Below, one piece after another: positions 25,433 through 34,122 of a DNA stretch of 64,000 bases. The notes below the pieces were generated by a model. It had not been told where the DNA came from, made no database searches, and saw only the letters and a list, made by a program, of their open reading frames with translations. Numbering within the stretch: position 1 is the first letter of the stretch; every line of letters starts with the position of its first letter. The translations under genes and the position numbers were made by a program. Source of the stretch: Variovorax sp. Root473 (lineage in GTDB: Bacteria > Pseudomonadota > Gammaproteobacteria > Burkholderiales > Burkholderiaceae_C); the NCBI RefSeq assembly GCF_001426505.1, contig NZ_LMEV01000020.1, positions 177,606 to 241,605 of the forward strand. The letters are read 5' to 3'.

Positions 25433-26674
25433 ATGACGCACAGCTCTTCTTCTCCTTCTCCCGCTGCAGGCCCGCTGGCCGGCCTCAAGGTCGTTGAACT
25501 CGGGCAACTGATCGCCGGCCCCTTCGCGGCGCGCACGTTGGCCGACTTCGGCGCCGACGTGGTCAAGATCGAGCCGCCGGGTGCGGGCGACCCGCTGCGC
25601 ACCTGGCGGCTGCTGAAGGACGGCACCTCCGTGTGGTGGCAGGTGCAGTCGCGCAACAAGCGCTCGGTGGCACTGGACCTGCGCGAGCCCGAGGCGCAGG
25701 CCATCGTGCGCCAGCTCGCGGCCGAGGCCGATGTGCTGGTCGAGAACTTCCGACCCGGTGCGATGGAAGGCTGGGGCCTCGGCCCCGACGACCTGCTGGC
25801 CGCCAACCCCGCGCTCGTGATGCTGCGCATCAGCGGCTACGGCCAGACCGGCCCCTATCGCGACCGCCCCGGCTTCGGCGTGGTGGCCGAGGCCATGGGC
25901 GGGCTGCGCCATCTCACGGGGGAGCCGGGCCGCGTGCCGGTGCGCGTGGGCGTGTCGATCGGCGACACGCTGGCCTCGTTGCACGGCGTGATCGGCGTGC
26001 TGATGGCCATGCAGCACCGCCACGCCACCGTGAGCGCCGAATTCCCGAAGGGCCGGGGCCAGGTGGTCGATGTCGCGCTGTACGAGGCGGTCTTCAACTG
26101 CATGGAAAGCCTGCTGCCCGAGTACAGTGCCTTCGGTGCGGTGCGCGAGGCGGCCGGCAGCGCGCTGCCGGGCATTGCGCCCACCAATGCCTACCGCTGC
26201 GCCGACGGCGGCTACGCCATCGTCGCGGGCAACGGCGACAGCATCTTCAAGCGGCTCATGGCCTGCATCGGCCGGCCCGACCTCGCGGCCGATCCGGCGC
26301 TGGCGGGCAACACGGGGCGCGTGGCGCAGGTCGAGATGCTCGACGCCGCCATCGGCGACTGGGCCGCGCAGCGCACGGTGAGCGAAGTGCTGACCGCGCT
26401 CGATGCGGCGCATGTGCCGGCCGGGCGCATCTACACCATCGCCGACATCGCGGCCGACCCGCACTACGCCGCGCGCGGCATGCTGCAGGAGGTGAAGATG
26501 CCCGACGGCAGCGCGCTCGCCGTGCCGGGCTTCGTGCCCCAGCTGTCGCTCACGCCCGCCGGCCACCGGCGCAATGCGCCGGCGCTGGGGGCGGACACGG
26601 AGGCGGTGTTGAAGGAGATCGGGTTGAGTACTGAGCAGATCGCCGCATTGCAGGCGCGGGGGATCGTCGGGTAG
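25433..26674 (+). CDS. Family III CoA transferase (CaiB/BaiF)
   Basis: The 413-residue product has the class III hallmarks: LAGLKVVELGQLIAGPFAAR, FGADVVKIEPPGAGDPLR, the SRNKRSVALDL block and GVSIGDTLASLHGV, in which the aspartate matches the catalytic residue that forms the aspartyl-CoA anhydride. It moves CoA between carboxylic acids; candidates include succinate, formate, oxalate or aromatic acids. It starts 52 bp after the PHA-system gene on the same strand and converges on the ACBP gene 13 bp away. Confidence 0.92.
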   Translation: MTHSSSSPSPAAGPLAGLKVVELGQLIAGPFAARTLADFGADVVKIEPPGAGDPLRTWRLLKDGTSVWWQVQSRNKRSVALDLREPEAQAIVRQLAAEADVLVENFRPGAMEGWGLGPDDLLAANPALVMLRISGYGQTGPYRDRPGFGVVAEAMGGLRHLTGEPGRVPVRVGVSIGDTLASLHGVIGVLMAMQHRHATVSAEFPKGRGQVVDVALYEAVFNCMESLLPEYSAFGAVREAAGSALPGIAPTNAYRCADGGYAIVAGNGDSIFKRLMACIGRPDLAADPALAGNTGRVAQVEMLDAAIGDWAAQRTVSEVLTALDAAHVPAGRIYTIADIAADPHYAARGMLQEVKMPDGSALAVPGFVPQLSLTPAGHRRNAPALGADTEAVLKEIGLSTEQIAALQARGIVG

Positions 26675-26687
26675 CTGGCGTTGCGGG

Positions 26688-26945
26688 TCAGCCTCGCAGC
26701 GATTCGATCAGGTCGATGTACTTCTGCTTCGCCTCGTCGGTCGTGGCGCCCTTCTGGGCCGTCCATGCGTCCCACTTGGCGCGCGCGACGATGTCGCTGA
26801 AGCTGGGCTTCTTGGCGGTGTTGTCGCCTTCGGTCGCCTGCTTGAAAAGACCGTAGATCTTCAGCAGCGTCGGGTTGTCGGGGCGCTCGGCCAACAGCTT
26901 GGAGTTGGCCTGGGCGGCTTCGAATTGGGCGTTGAGGTCGGACAT
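26688..26945 (-). CDS. Acyl-CoA-binding protein (ACBP)
   Basis: The 85-residue, four-helix protein has the ACBP core: LLKIYGLFKQATEGDN (the YGLFKQA acyl-CoA motif) and KPSFSDIVARAKWDAW. ACBPs hold medium- and long-chain acyl-CoA esters in the cytosol. They are universal in eukaryotes but present in only some bacteria, including Burkholderiales. A repeated palindrome, TTGGTACCAA, about 43-62 bp upstream may be its operator. Its place among PHA, thioesterase and CoA transferase genes suggests a lipid-handling role. Confidence 0.93.
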   Translation of the reverse strand: MSDLNAQFEAAQANSKLLAERPDNPTLLKIYGLFKQATEGDNTAKKPSFSDIVARAKWDAWTAQKGATTDEAKQKYIDLIESLRG

Positions 26946-26987
26946 GGCGGTCAGGAAGAAGGTCAGAAAGCGCGCATCTTAAATGGA

Positions 26988-27007
26988 TTGGTACCAACTG
27001 GTACCAA
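26988..27007 (-). promoter_or_regulatory. Near-palindromic double GGTACC element upstream of the ACBP gene
   Basis: TTGGTACCAACTGGTACCAA contains the perfect palindrome TTGGTACCAA followed by a second CTGGTACCAA, centre to centre 10 bp. It lies 43-62 bp before the ACBP start and 19 bp after the TPR-like gene stop. The spacing of one helical turn suggests a site for a dimeric repressor. The regulator is unknown. Confidence 0.4.
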
Positions 27008-27025
27008 CGGCAAGCACTCGGCGCT

Positions 27026-27883
27026 TCATTCGGTCAGGCCTGCGCGCGCCAGTTCCACGTCCAGCCGCTCGCGCGCGTCCGCCGGCGTCAGCGCCGCGGC
27101 CTTCTCAAACAGCCTGTTCGCCTCGCCCGTGCGCGACTCGCCGTGCAGCATCAGCAGCGCACGCGCGTACTCCATCATCCCGGCCGCCGAATGGGGGTGC
27201 AGCGCCAGCCCGCGCTCGAACAGCTCGATCGATGTGTCGGCGCGCACGCCATACGTCATGCGCCCGACCAGCGCACCGACCTTGTCGATCACCTCGGCGT
27301 GGAAGGCGGCCAGCGCGAGGTGCGCGTCGCCGTGTTCCGGCTGAAGTTCGATCACGTGCTCCAGCGCGCCCTTGAGCTTGGTGCCCAGGCCCTGCGCCAG
27401 CGCACGCGCCACGCTGATGCCCTGGCTGTAGCGGCCCAGCGCATAGGCCTGCCAGTAGAGTGCCTGGCAGTTGTCGGGCTCGATGGCGACCTGTGCACCG
27501 GCGCGTTCGATGACCTGGCGGAACAGCGCGAGCCGCACGGCCTCGCGCGGTTCCAGGTAGTTGGCGTAGATCGCGGTCGCCTGGTTGGCGAGCGCCAGGC
27601 CGTCGGGGCCGTGCAGCAGGCCGAGGGCGGCGGCGCGTTCGAATTCGCCGCTGTGGTACAGCGCCCAGCCTTCGGCCAACGGCGCGTCGGGCGCAGGTGG
27701 CGGCAGCGCGTGGCCGGCATGCAGGCGCGGCCAGTGCGTGCGCAGGCTGCGCGCGTCGTAGCGGGGCACGTCGGGGTAGGGAAGAGGCGTCCAGGGTTCG
27801 GTGCCGGTTCCGGCGGAGCCTGCAGTGGCCGCGGCAGGACTGGCGGACAGCAGCGAGAACGGTTTGAAATCGGAGTGGGGCAT
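27026..27883 (-). CDS. TPR-like helical repeat protein
   Basis: The 285-residue product has no enzyme motif. After a low-complexity N-terminus (SPAAATAGSAGTGTEP) it contains helical pairs with TPR-like spacing: AEGWALYHSGEFERAAALGL, ALYWQAYALGRYSQGISVAR, GDAHLALAAFHAEVIDKVGA and LFERGLALHPHSAAGMMEYA. Such repeats usually bind other proteins. There is no signal peptide. It starts 8 bp after the TetR stop codon, so it may be cotranscribed with the PhaD-like regulator and the phasin. The function is unknown. Confidence 0.8.
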   Translation of the reverse strand: MPHSDFKPFSLLSASPAAATAGSAGTGTEPWTPLPYPDVPRYDARSLRTHWPRLHAGHALPPPAPDAPLAEGWALYHSGEFERAAALGLLHGPDGLALANQATAIYANYLEPREAVRLALFRQVIERAGAQVAIEPDNCQALYWQAYALGRYSQGISVARALAQGLGTKLKGALEHVIELQPEHGDAHLALAAFHAEVIDKVGALVGRMTYGVRADTSIELFERGLALHPHSAAGMMEYARALLMLHGESRTGEANRLFEKAAALTPADARERLDVELARAGLTE

Positions 27884-27891
27884 GGGATGTT

Positions 27892-28602
27892 CTAGGCCGC
27901 CATATCGACCGTCGGTGGCACGGGACTGGGATTGCTGCTGGCGGCGTTCTCACCGTTGTAGGCGTTGCTCAGCGCCAGCAGGTGGCGGCGCTGCTCGCGT
28001 GCGAGGTAGGGCGCGAGCAGGTGCAGCGTGTGGTGGCCGCCGCGCATCAGTGCGCCTTGCGCGTGCGCAGGCTCCAGCGCCTGGCGCGGGTTGCGCACGT
28101 ACTCGTAGCTGAGCCAGTAGGTCAGCACCACGACCATGCTCTGGGCCAGCGTGTCGACCTCGTGCGCGTCGATGTCCAGGTGGCCGGCGCGGCTCAGGCC
28201 GGCGATCAGCTGGCGGATGGCGCGTGCCTTGTGCTTGAGCACGAGCTGGAACTGGGTCTCCAGGTGGCGGTTCTTGCTCAGCAGGTCGTTGAGGTCGCGG
28301 TACAGGAAGCGGTAGCGCCAGATCAGCTCGAACAGGCTGTGCATGAAGAACCACGCGTCCTCCACGTCGTGCACGCCTTCGCTGGCGTGCAGCAGCTCGT
28401 GGAGCTCGGCTTCGTAGCCTTCGTAGAGCTTGTTGATCAGCTCTTCCTTGGCGGGGTAGTGGTAGTAGAGATTGCCGGGGCTGATGTTCAGCTCGCCGGC
28501 CACCAGCGTGGTCGACACGTTCGGTTCCCCGAAGCGGTTGAACAAATCCAGTGCGGCTTCGAGGATGCGTTGCGCAGTGCGGCGTGGCGCCTTCTTTGCC
28601 AT
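27892..28602 (-). CDS. TetR/AcrR family regulator, PhaD-like
   Basis: The 236-residue product has an N-terminal TetR helix-turn-helix (RILEAALDLFNRFGEPNVST...ISPGNLYYHYPAKEELINKL). The GEPNVST and NLYYHY wording resembles PhaD, the regulator of phasin and PHA operons in Pseudomonas. The C-terminal ligand domain is helical and ends in a disordered NPSPVPPTVDMAA tail. The ATG at 28602 is preferred over longer frames that read through the intergenic DNA. It lies downstream of the phasin gene on the same strand, so control of that gene is a good guess. Confidence 0.88.
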   Translation of the reverse strand: MAKKAPRRTAQRILEAALDLFNRFGEPNVSTTLVAGELNISPGNLYYHYPAKEELINKLYEGYEAELHELLHASEGVHDVEDAWFFMHSLFELIWRYRFLYRDLNDLLSKNRHLETQFQLVLKHKARAIRQLIAGLSRAGHLDIDAHEVDTLAQSMVVVLTYWLSYEYVRNPRQALEPAHAQGALMRGGHHTLHLLAPYLAREQRRHLLALSNAYNGENAASSNPSPVPPTVDMAA

Positions 28603-28729
28603 GTCGGTGCCCCCGTGGTTTCTCTTGGTCTCTGGGGGCACTCTAGCGCATGTGCGCTGCACCATGAACGGTGCGGGGCATGTTTTGCGGTGCTGATTTT
28701 TTGTGCAGCGCCGCAATTACAGAACGATG

Positions 28730-29224
28730 TCAGCCGGCCTTGGTGCGACGCAGGGCCTTCTTGGCGGCGGCGGGCGCAGCCTTGCGCGCGGTGGACTTGC
28801 GAGGTGCCGTGGCGGCGGACTTGGCATCGCGCTGCTTGAGCTGGGCCTCGAGCGCCTCGATGCGGGCCTGCAGCGCGGCCACGTCGGCGGCCGAGGGCAC
28901 GCCGAGTTTTTCGAGCGCGCGCGCCACGCGTTCTTCGAAGATGTTCTCGAGCTTGCCCCACTGGCCGGCCGCCTTGGTGCCGAACTCGCTGGCGAAGCCA
29001 GCCATGCGCTGCTGGGCCTGGGCCAGGGTTTCCTCGGCGGCCTGCTGGGTCTTCTTCTGCATGCCGGCGCCATCTTTGACCAGCGCCTCGAAGGCCTTGC
29101 TGCCTTCCTGCTGCATCTTGGCGAAGGCGCCGAGGCCGGCCAGCCAGATCTGCTGGGCCGAGTCCTTGATGCGGTCGGAGGAGTTGTCGCTCTTGCTGCT
29201 GTCGTCGTCTCTGGAGGTAGCCAT
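28730..29224 (-). CDS. Phasin family protein (PhaF/PhaI-type granule-associated)
   Basis: The 164-residue product shows the phasin pattern: DRIKDSAQQIWLAGLGAFAK, EGSKAFEALVKDG and a long coiled-coil (AADVAALQARIEALEAQLKQ). It ends in an alanine/lysine-rich tail like the histone-like tail of PhaF (residues about 135-164). Phasins coat PHA granules, and the tail may bind DNA and help share granules at division. GGAAC lies before the start. The PhaD-like gene follows after 127 bp. Confidence 0.9.
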   Translation of the reverse strand: MATSRDDDSSKSDNSSDRIKDSAQQIWLAGLGAFAKMQQEGSKAFEALVKDGAGMQKKTQQAAEETLAQAQQRMAGFASEFGTKAAGQWGKLENIFEERVARALEKLGVPSAADVAALQARIEALEAQLKQRDAKSAATAPRKSTARKAAPAAAKKALRRTKAG

Positions 29225-29311
29225 GCGGTGTGTTCCTTTGGGGCAAGCGCACGACTCTAGCCGCCCGGGCGCCCCGTGGTTAGGGCGCGTCGCCTATCTC
29301 CATGCTCAGGC

Positions 29312-29761
29312 TCAGGGCGTGCCGCCGGCAGCGCGGCTGGCGTCGAGGTGCGACTTGGCGCGCTCGGCCAAGGCCATTTCGCCAGGCGTTCCGGGCACGA
29401 AGGCTTCCACCGGCAGTGGCCGGCCATGGGAATCGACAGAGACAAAAACGATCAGGCATTCGGTGGTTTTCTCCATCACGCCGCCCTTCATGTCGCCGCT
29501 GCGCACCTCGACCGAGATGTTCATGCTGGTCTTGCCGGTGTAGGCCAGTCGGGCCTCGACCTCGACCAGGTCGCCGATCATGATCGGCCGGTGAAAGCGG
29601 ATGCTGCCGATGAAGGCGGTGACGCAGTAGCGCTTGGCCCAGCTGGTGGCGCAGGCGTAGCCGGCCTCGTCGATCCACTTCATGACCGTGCCGCCGTGGA
29701 CCTTGCCGCCGAAGTTGACGGTGCTGGGTTCGGCCAGGAACCGGAGGGTGATGGAAGACAT
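29312..29761 (-). CDS. Acyl-CoA thioesterase (YciA-like hotdog fold)
   Basis: The 149-residue product has the hotdog thioesterase motif NFGGKVHGGTVMKWIDEAGY, whose aspartate is the likely catalytic residue, and FHRPIMIGDLVEVEARLAYTG. This matches the cytosolic YciA/BACH-type acyl-CoA hydrolases with broad chain-length range. It lies 87 bp upstream of the phasin start on the same strand. Confidence 0.92.
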   Translation of the reverse strand: MSSITLRFLAEPSTVNFGGKVHGGTVMKWIDEAGYACATSWAKRYCVTAFIGSIRFHRPIMIGDLVEVEARLAYTGKTSMNISVEVRSGDMKGGVMEKTTECLIVFVSVDSHGRPLPVEAFVPGTPGEMALAERAKSHLDASRAAGGTP

Positions 29762-29836
29762 GGGGCGCCTTTTTTTCTGTGGGCTGTGGGTGGGGAGCCG
29801 CGATTATGCGAGCGCCCGGGCGCCCTTTGGCGCCGT

Positions 29837-30733
29837 TCAGCTGCCGCTGAACAGCTGCGCCAGCGTGCGGCGCAGCCAGGCGTTGCCCGGGTCGGCATGA
29901 AAGCGCTCGTGCCAGTGCTGCTTGACCGCGTAGGCCGGCAGCGTGAACGGCGGCGCCAGCACCTTCACCGGCTCCTGCGTGGCCAGCACGTTGCCCAGGA
30001 TGCGCGGCACCACGACGATCAGCTCGGTGTGGGCCACGATGCGCGCCACGCTCAAAAAACTCGACAGCCGCACCACCACGTTGCGCTTCAGGCCCAGGCG
30101 CGCGATGGTCGTGTCGACGATGGCGTGCCCCGTGCCCGAACTGGACACCACCGCGTGCGCCTCTTCCTCGAAGCGCTTGCGCGTGAGCTTGGCGCCGATG
30201 CGCGGATGGTTCTGTGCCGCCAGGCAGACGAAGTTCTGCATGAACAAAACCTGCTGGTAGAAGCCCGCGTCCAGCTGCGGCATGAAGCCTACGGCCAGGT
30301 CCACGTCGCCGTCCTGCAGCCGGCGGCCGCTGTGGGTCGAGATGATCTCGGTCTCGATGTGCACGCCCGGGGCCGTGTGCCGCAGGTGGTCGAGCAGGCC
30401 GGGCAGCAGCACCACCTCGCTGATGTCGGTCATGCAGATGCGAAAGCGCCGCTGCGCCTGCGCCGGCTCGAAGCTGCTGCGGTTGCCCTGGGCCTGCGCG
30501 AGCTGGGCCAGCGCCTCGCGCAGGTTCGGGTAGATGCGCTCGGCATGCGGCGTGGGCTGCATGCCCTGCGCCGTGCGGGTGAACAGGCGGTCGTCGAAGT
30601 GCGCACGCAGCTTGTTCAGCGCCGTGCTGGCCGCCGCCTGGGCCATGCCCAGGCGCTCGGCCGCCTTGGTGACGTTGCCGGTCTTGTAGACCTCGTCGAA
30701 CACGGCGAGCCATTCGAGATCGAGCTTGGACAT
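29837..30733 (-). CDS. LysR-type regulator of the gentisate operon (probable)
   Basis: The 298-residue product has the LysR N-terminal winged helix ([38 protein letters not shown]) and a C-terminal substrate-binding domain. The ATG at 30733 begins the conserved MSKLDLEWL. It diverges from the gentisate dioxygenase gene across 131 bp, the classic layout for a LysR activator responding to a pathway intermediate such as gentisate or 3-hydroxybenzoate. Autorepression from the same region is likely. Confidence 0.92.
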   Translation of the reverse strand: MSKLDLEWLAVFDEVYKTGNVTKAAERLGMAQAAASTALNKLRAHFDDRLFTRTAQGMQPTPHAERIYPNLREALAQLAQAQGNRSSFEPAQAQRRFRICMTDISEVVLLPGLLDHLRHTAPGVHIETEIISTHSGRRLQDGDVDLAVGFMPQLDAGFYQQVLFMQNFVCLAAQNHPRIGAKLTRKRFEEEAHAVVSSSGTGHAIVDTTIARLGLKRNVVVRLSSFLSVARIVAHTELIVVVPRILGNVLATQEPVKVLAPPFTLPAYAVKQHWHERFHADPGNAWLRRTLAQLFSGS

Positions 30734-30792
30734 GGGGTGGGGCGGGACGGAGCCCTGAAGGCGAAAGACACCATTATCTAAATTTCGAATTC

Positions 30793-30826
30793 CGTGTATT
30801 GACACGCGGTCTTGAGCAAATAGTGG
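30793..30826 (+). promoter_or_regulatory. Promoter candidate with dyad for the gentisate operon
   Basis: TTGACA (30799-30804) is a perfect -35 box, but the downstream -10 position reads TAGTGG, which is weak and fits an activator-dependent promoter. The -35 lies inside the dyad CGTGT-ATTG-ACACG (30793-30806), which may be part of the LysR site. A further AT-rich part with TTCGAA lies just upstream. Confidence 0.45.
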
Positions 30827-30864
30827 GGCGGGACAACAATGCCGCCAACGGAGACACCGACCCC

Positions 30865-31947
30865 ATGAACCCCGCTTCTTCCCATGCCGTCAGCGCACCG
30901 GCCAACGCCGCCGAGCGCCGCGACTACTACGCCCGCATCCGCCCGCTGAACCTCTCGCCGCTGTGGGAGTCGCTGCACGTGCTGGTGCCGCGCGAGCCCA
31001 AGAGTCCGTGCGTGCCCGCGCTGTGGCGCTACGACGAGATCCGCCCGCTGCTCATGGAATCGGCCGACCTCATCACCGCCGAAGAGGCCGTGCGGCGCGT
31101 GCTGGTGCTCGAGAACCCGGCCCTGCCGGGCAACGCGTCGATCACGCAGTCGATCTACGCCGGCCTGCAGCTCATCATGCCCGGCGAGGTCGCGCCCTCG
31201 CACCGCCACGTGCAGTCGGCGCTGCGCTTCATCGTGGACGGCAAGGGCGCCTACACCACCGTGGGCGGCGAGCGCACGACGATGCACCCCGGCGACTTCA
31301 TCATCACGCCCTCGTGGGCCTGGCACGACCATGGCAACGAAGGCATCGAAGGCGTGACCGAGCCGGTGGTGTGGCTCGACGGCCTCGACATTCCGATGCT
31401 TCGCTTCTTCGATGCCGGCTTTGCCGAGAACGACGACGCCAAGGTGCAGCACGTGGCGCGGCCCGAAGGCCACAGCCTCGCGCGCTTCGGCCACAACATG
31501 GTGCCGGTGCGGCACGACCACACCTCGGCCACCTCGCCGATCTTCAACTACCCCTACCTGCGCAGCCGCGAGGCGTTGGCGCAACTGCAGAAGCAGGAGG
31601 CGCCCGATGCCTGGCTGGGCCACAAGCTGCGCTACATCAACCCGCTGACGGGCGGCTCGCCGATGCCGACCATCTCGACCCAGCTGCAGTTGCTGCCCAA
31701 GGGCTTCGCCGGCCAGGCGCATCGCGCCACCGACGGCACCGTCTACAGCGTGGTCGAAGGCCACGGCACGGCCGAGATCGCCGGCCAGCGCTTCGACTTC
31801 GGCCCGCGCGACACCTTCGTCGTGCCGTCGTGGGCGCCGCTGCGCCTGTCGTCGCCGAGCGAAGACACCGTGCTCTTCAGCTTTTCCGACCGTCCCGTGC
31901 AGCAGGCCATGGGCATCCTGCGCGAAGCCTTCCTCGAAGACGCCTGA
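30865..31947 (+). CDS. Gentisate 1,2-dioxygenase
   Basis: The 360-residue product has two cupin domains. The first has the iron-site motif [20 protein letters not shown], and the second has [20 protein letters not shown]. It opens the ring of gentisate to maleylpyruvate using Fe(II) and O2. The ATG at 30865 is preceded by GGAGA. It is the first gene of the operon with fumarylpyruvate hydrolase and 3-hydroxybenzoate 6-hydroxylase. A maleylpyruvate isomerase gene is not seen next to it. Confidence 0.93.
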   Translation: MNPASSHAVSAPANAAERRDYYARIRPLNLSPLWESLHVLVPREPKSPCVPALWRYDEIRPLLMESADLITAEEAVRRVLVLENPALPGNASITQSIYAGLQLIMPGEVAPSHRHVQSALRFIVDGKGAYTTVGGERTTMHPGDFIITPSWAWHDHGNEGIEGVTEPVVWLDGLDIPMLRFFDAGFAENDDAKVQHVARPEGHSLARFGHNMVPVRHDHTSATSPIFNYPYLRSREALAQLQKQEAPDAWLGHKLRYINPLTGGSPMPTISTQLQLLPKGFAGQAHRATDGTVYSVVEGHGTAEIAGQRFDFGPRDTFVVPSWAPLRLSSPSEDTVLFSFSDRPVQQAMGILREAFLEDA

Positions 31948-32017
31948 CAGCGCGGCGACCGTCCTTCCCTCTTTTTCTTGTTTGTCTGATGTGCCGTCCC
32001 CCGCGGCAGGAGCTTCC

Positions 32018-32722
32018 ATGTCCTTCGTCTTCACGCCCCCCTCCATCGTCGGCCTGCCCATCGTCGGCTCCGACCAGCAGTTCCCCGTGCGCCGCGTCTA
32101 CTGCGTGGGCCGCAACTACGCAGCGCATGCGCGCGAGATGGGCTTCGACCCCGACCGCGAACCGCCCTTCTTCTTCTGCAAGCCCAACGACGACGCCTCG
32201 GTCGTGCCCGTGGCCGAAGGCGCCACCGCAGCCATTCCCTACCCGCCGCTCACGAGCAACTACCACTACGAAGCCGAACTGGTCGTCGCCATCGGCAAGG
32301 GCGGCAAGGACATCCCGGTCGACCAGGCCGCCAGCCACATCCACAGCTACGCCGTCGGCCTGGACATGACGCGCCGCGACCTGCAGATGAAGATGCGCGA
32401 AGCCGGCCGCCCGTGGGAAATTGGCAAGGCCTTCGACTTCTCGGCGCCCATTGCACCGCTGCGCACGCTGGCCGACGTGGGCGAGATCAACGCCGGCGCC
32501 ATCACGCTCGAAGTGGACGGCCAGGTGCGCCAGAACAGCGACATCACGCACCTGATCTGGTCGGTGAACGAAGTCATCGCCAACCTCTCGACCCTGTTCG
32601 CGCTGCAGCCCGGCGACCTGATCTTCACGGGCACGCCCGAAGGCGTGGGCGCGGTGAAGCCGGGCCAGACGATCAAGGTCAGCATCGAGCGCCTGCCGTC
32701 GCTCACGGTGCGCATCGACTGA
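32018..32722 (+). CDS. Fumarylpyruvate hydrolase (FAH family)
   Basis: The 234-residue product belongs to the fumarylacetoacetate hydrolase fold: YCVGRNYAAHAREMG, FCKPNDDASV, HYEAELVVAIGKGG with the metal-binding acidic residues, GLDMTRRDLQ and LIFTGTPEGVGAVKPG. In the gentisate pathway this enzyme splits fumarylpyruvate to fumarate and pyruvate. The start at 32018 has AGGAG at good spacing. It is 70 bp after the dioxygenase and 16 bp before the hydroxylase. Confidence 0.92.
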   Translation: MSFVFTPPSIVGLPIVGSDQQFPVRRVYCVGRNYAAHAREMGFDPDREPPFFFCKPNDDASVVPVAEGATAAIPYPPLTSNYHYEAELVVAIGKGGKDIPVDQAASHIHSYAVGLDMTRRDLQMKMREAGRPWEIGKAFDFSAPIAPLRTLADVGEINAGAITLEVDGQVRQNSDITHLIWSVNEVIANLSTLFALQPGDLIFTGTPEGVGAVKPGQTIKVSIERLPSLTVRID

Positions 32723-32738
32723 TCGCCCCGGCCCGCGC

Positions 32739-33935
32739 ATGACTCCCTCGAAGAACCCTCCTTCCGTGCTGCTCGTCGGCGGCGGCATCGGCGGCATGGC
32801 CGCCGCACTGGCGCTCGCGCGCCTGGGCGTGACCATCGACCTGCTCGAACAGAGCGCCGTCATTGGCGAGATCGGTGCCGGCCTGCAGCTCGGCCCCAAC
32901 GCTTTCGCGGCACTCGACGCGCTGGGCGTGGGCGAGGCCGTGCGCCGCAGCTCGGTGTTCACCGACCGGCTCGTGATGATGGATGCGGTCGACTGCAGCG
33001 AGGTGGCCTCGGTGCCCGTCGGCGAGGCCTTCCGCGCGCGCTTCGGCAATCCGTATGCCGTGAGCCACCGCGCCGACCTGCATGGCGCGATCCATGCGGC
33101 GGTGAAGCAGCATCCGCTGATCCGCTTCCACACCTCGGCGCAGGTCGAGACGATCGACACCGGCGCGCACGGCGTCACCGCCGTCACGCGCGACGGCCGC
33201 CGTTTCCAGGCCGACGCCATCGTGGGCTGCGACGGCGTGAAGTCGGTGGTGCGCGCCAAGCTCATCGGCGACGCGCCGCGCGTGTCGGGCCATGTGGTCT
33301 ACCGCGCCGTCGTGCCTGCGGCCGACATGCCCGCCGACCTGCAATGGAACGCGCCCGTCGTGTGGGCCGGCCCGAATTGCCACCTCGTGCACTACCCGCT
33401 GCGCCACGGCGAGCAGTACAACCTGGTCGTCACCTTCCACAGCCGTGAAGAAGAAGAGTGGGGCGTGACCGACGGCAGCAAGGAAGAGGTGCTGTCGTAC
33501 TTCGAAGGCGTGCATGCGCGCCCGCGCCAGCTGCTCGACCGCCCGACCTCGTGGCGCCGCTGGAGCACCGCCGACCGCGACCCCGTCGAACGCTGGAGCC
33601 ACGGCCCGGCCACGCTGCTGGGTGACGCGGCGCATCCCATGATGCAGTACCTTGCGCAGGGCGCCTGCATGGCGCTCGAAGACGCCGTGACGCTCGGCGA
33701 GGCCGTGAAAGCCTGCGACTTCGACATGGCCGCCGCCTTCCAGCGCTACGAACAGGCCCGCATCGCACGCTGCGCGCGCGTCGTGCTGTCGGTGCGCGAG
33801 ATGGGGCGCCTGTATCACGCCAAAGGCGTGGAGCGTCTCGTGCGCAACAGCCTGTGGACCGGGCGCACGCCCGAACGTTTCTACGATGCGGTCGAATGGC
33901 TCTATGCCTGGCGGCCCGAGCACTGCCTGGAATGA
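32739..33935 (+). CDS. FAD-dependent 3-hydroxybenzoate 6-hydroxylase (probable)
   Basis: The 398-residue monooxygenase has the dinucleotide-binding GGGIGGMAAALALARLG (14-30), the DG motif GCDGVKSVVR and the GD motif LLGDAAHPMMQYLAQGA. It sits directly behind gentisate dioxygenase and fumarylpyruvate hydrolase. This supports conversion of 3-hydroxybenzoate to gentisate; salicylate 5-hydroxylases are Rieske enzymes and look different. A salicylate 1-hydroxylase-like activity cannot be excluded by motif alone. A dispersed repeat copy begins 6 bp after the stop. Confidence 0.88.
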   Translation: MTPSKNPPSVLLVGGGIGGMAAALALARLGVTIDLLEQSAVIGEIGAGLQLGPNAFAALDALGVGEAVRRSSVFTDRLVMMDAVDCSEVASVPVGEAFRARFGNPYAVSHRADLHGAIHAAVKQHPLIRFHTSAQVETIDTGAHGVTAVTRDGRRFQADAIVGCDGVKSVVRAKLIGDAPRVSGHVVYRAVVPAADMPADLQWNAPVVWAGPNCHLVHYPLRHGEQYNLVVTFHSREEEEWGVTDGSKEEVLSYFEGVHARPRQLLDRPTSWRRWSTADRDPVERWSHGPATLLGDAAHPMMQYLAQGACMALEDAVTLGEAVKACDFDMAAAFQRYEQARIARCARVVLSVREMGRLYHAKGVERLVRNSLWTGRTPERFYDAVEWLYAWRPEHCLE

Positions 33936-33941
33936 AGCTCT

Positions 33942-34032
33942 CCCCCAGGCTACCCTCGCTGCGCGAGGTCCGCCAACCCCCTCGCCGGGGGCAACCCCAG
34001 CGGCCCGGCAAAGCCGGTTCCGCGGGGTTCTT
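33942..34032 (+). repeat. Dispersed ~90-bp GC-rich intergenic repeat, copy 3
   Basis: This copy keeps CCCCCAGGCT, CGCCAACCCCCT, GGGGGCAACCCCAGCGG and CCGGCAAAGCCGGTTCCGCGG. The segment between (ACCCTCGCTGCGCGAGGT) differs from the other copies but still pairs with itself (CCTCG/CGAGG). It separates the hydroxylase gene from the first Bug receptor gene. Confidence 0.88.
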
Positions 34033-34122
34033 GGCAAGGGGCGACGCTGGATAACTGACATGCGTTCCCCTCAACGTCATCTTTCATTTCACCCACGAGG
34101 CCGAAGGCCCAGGAGACAACCC

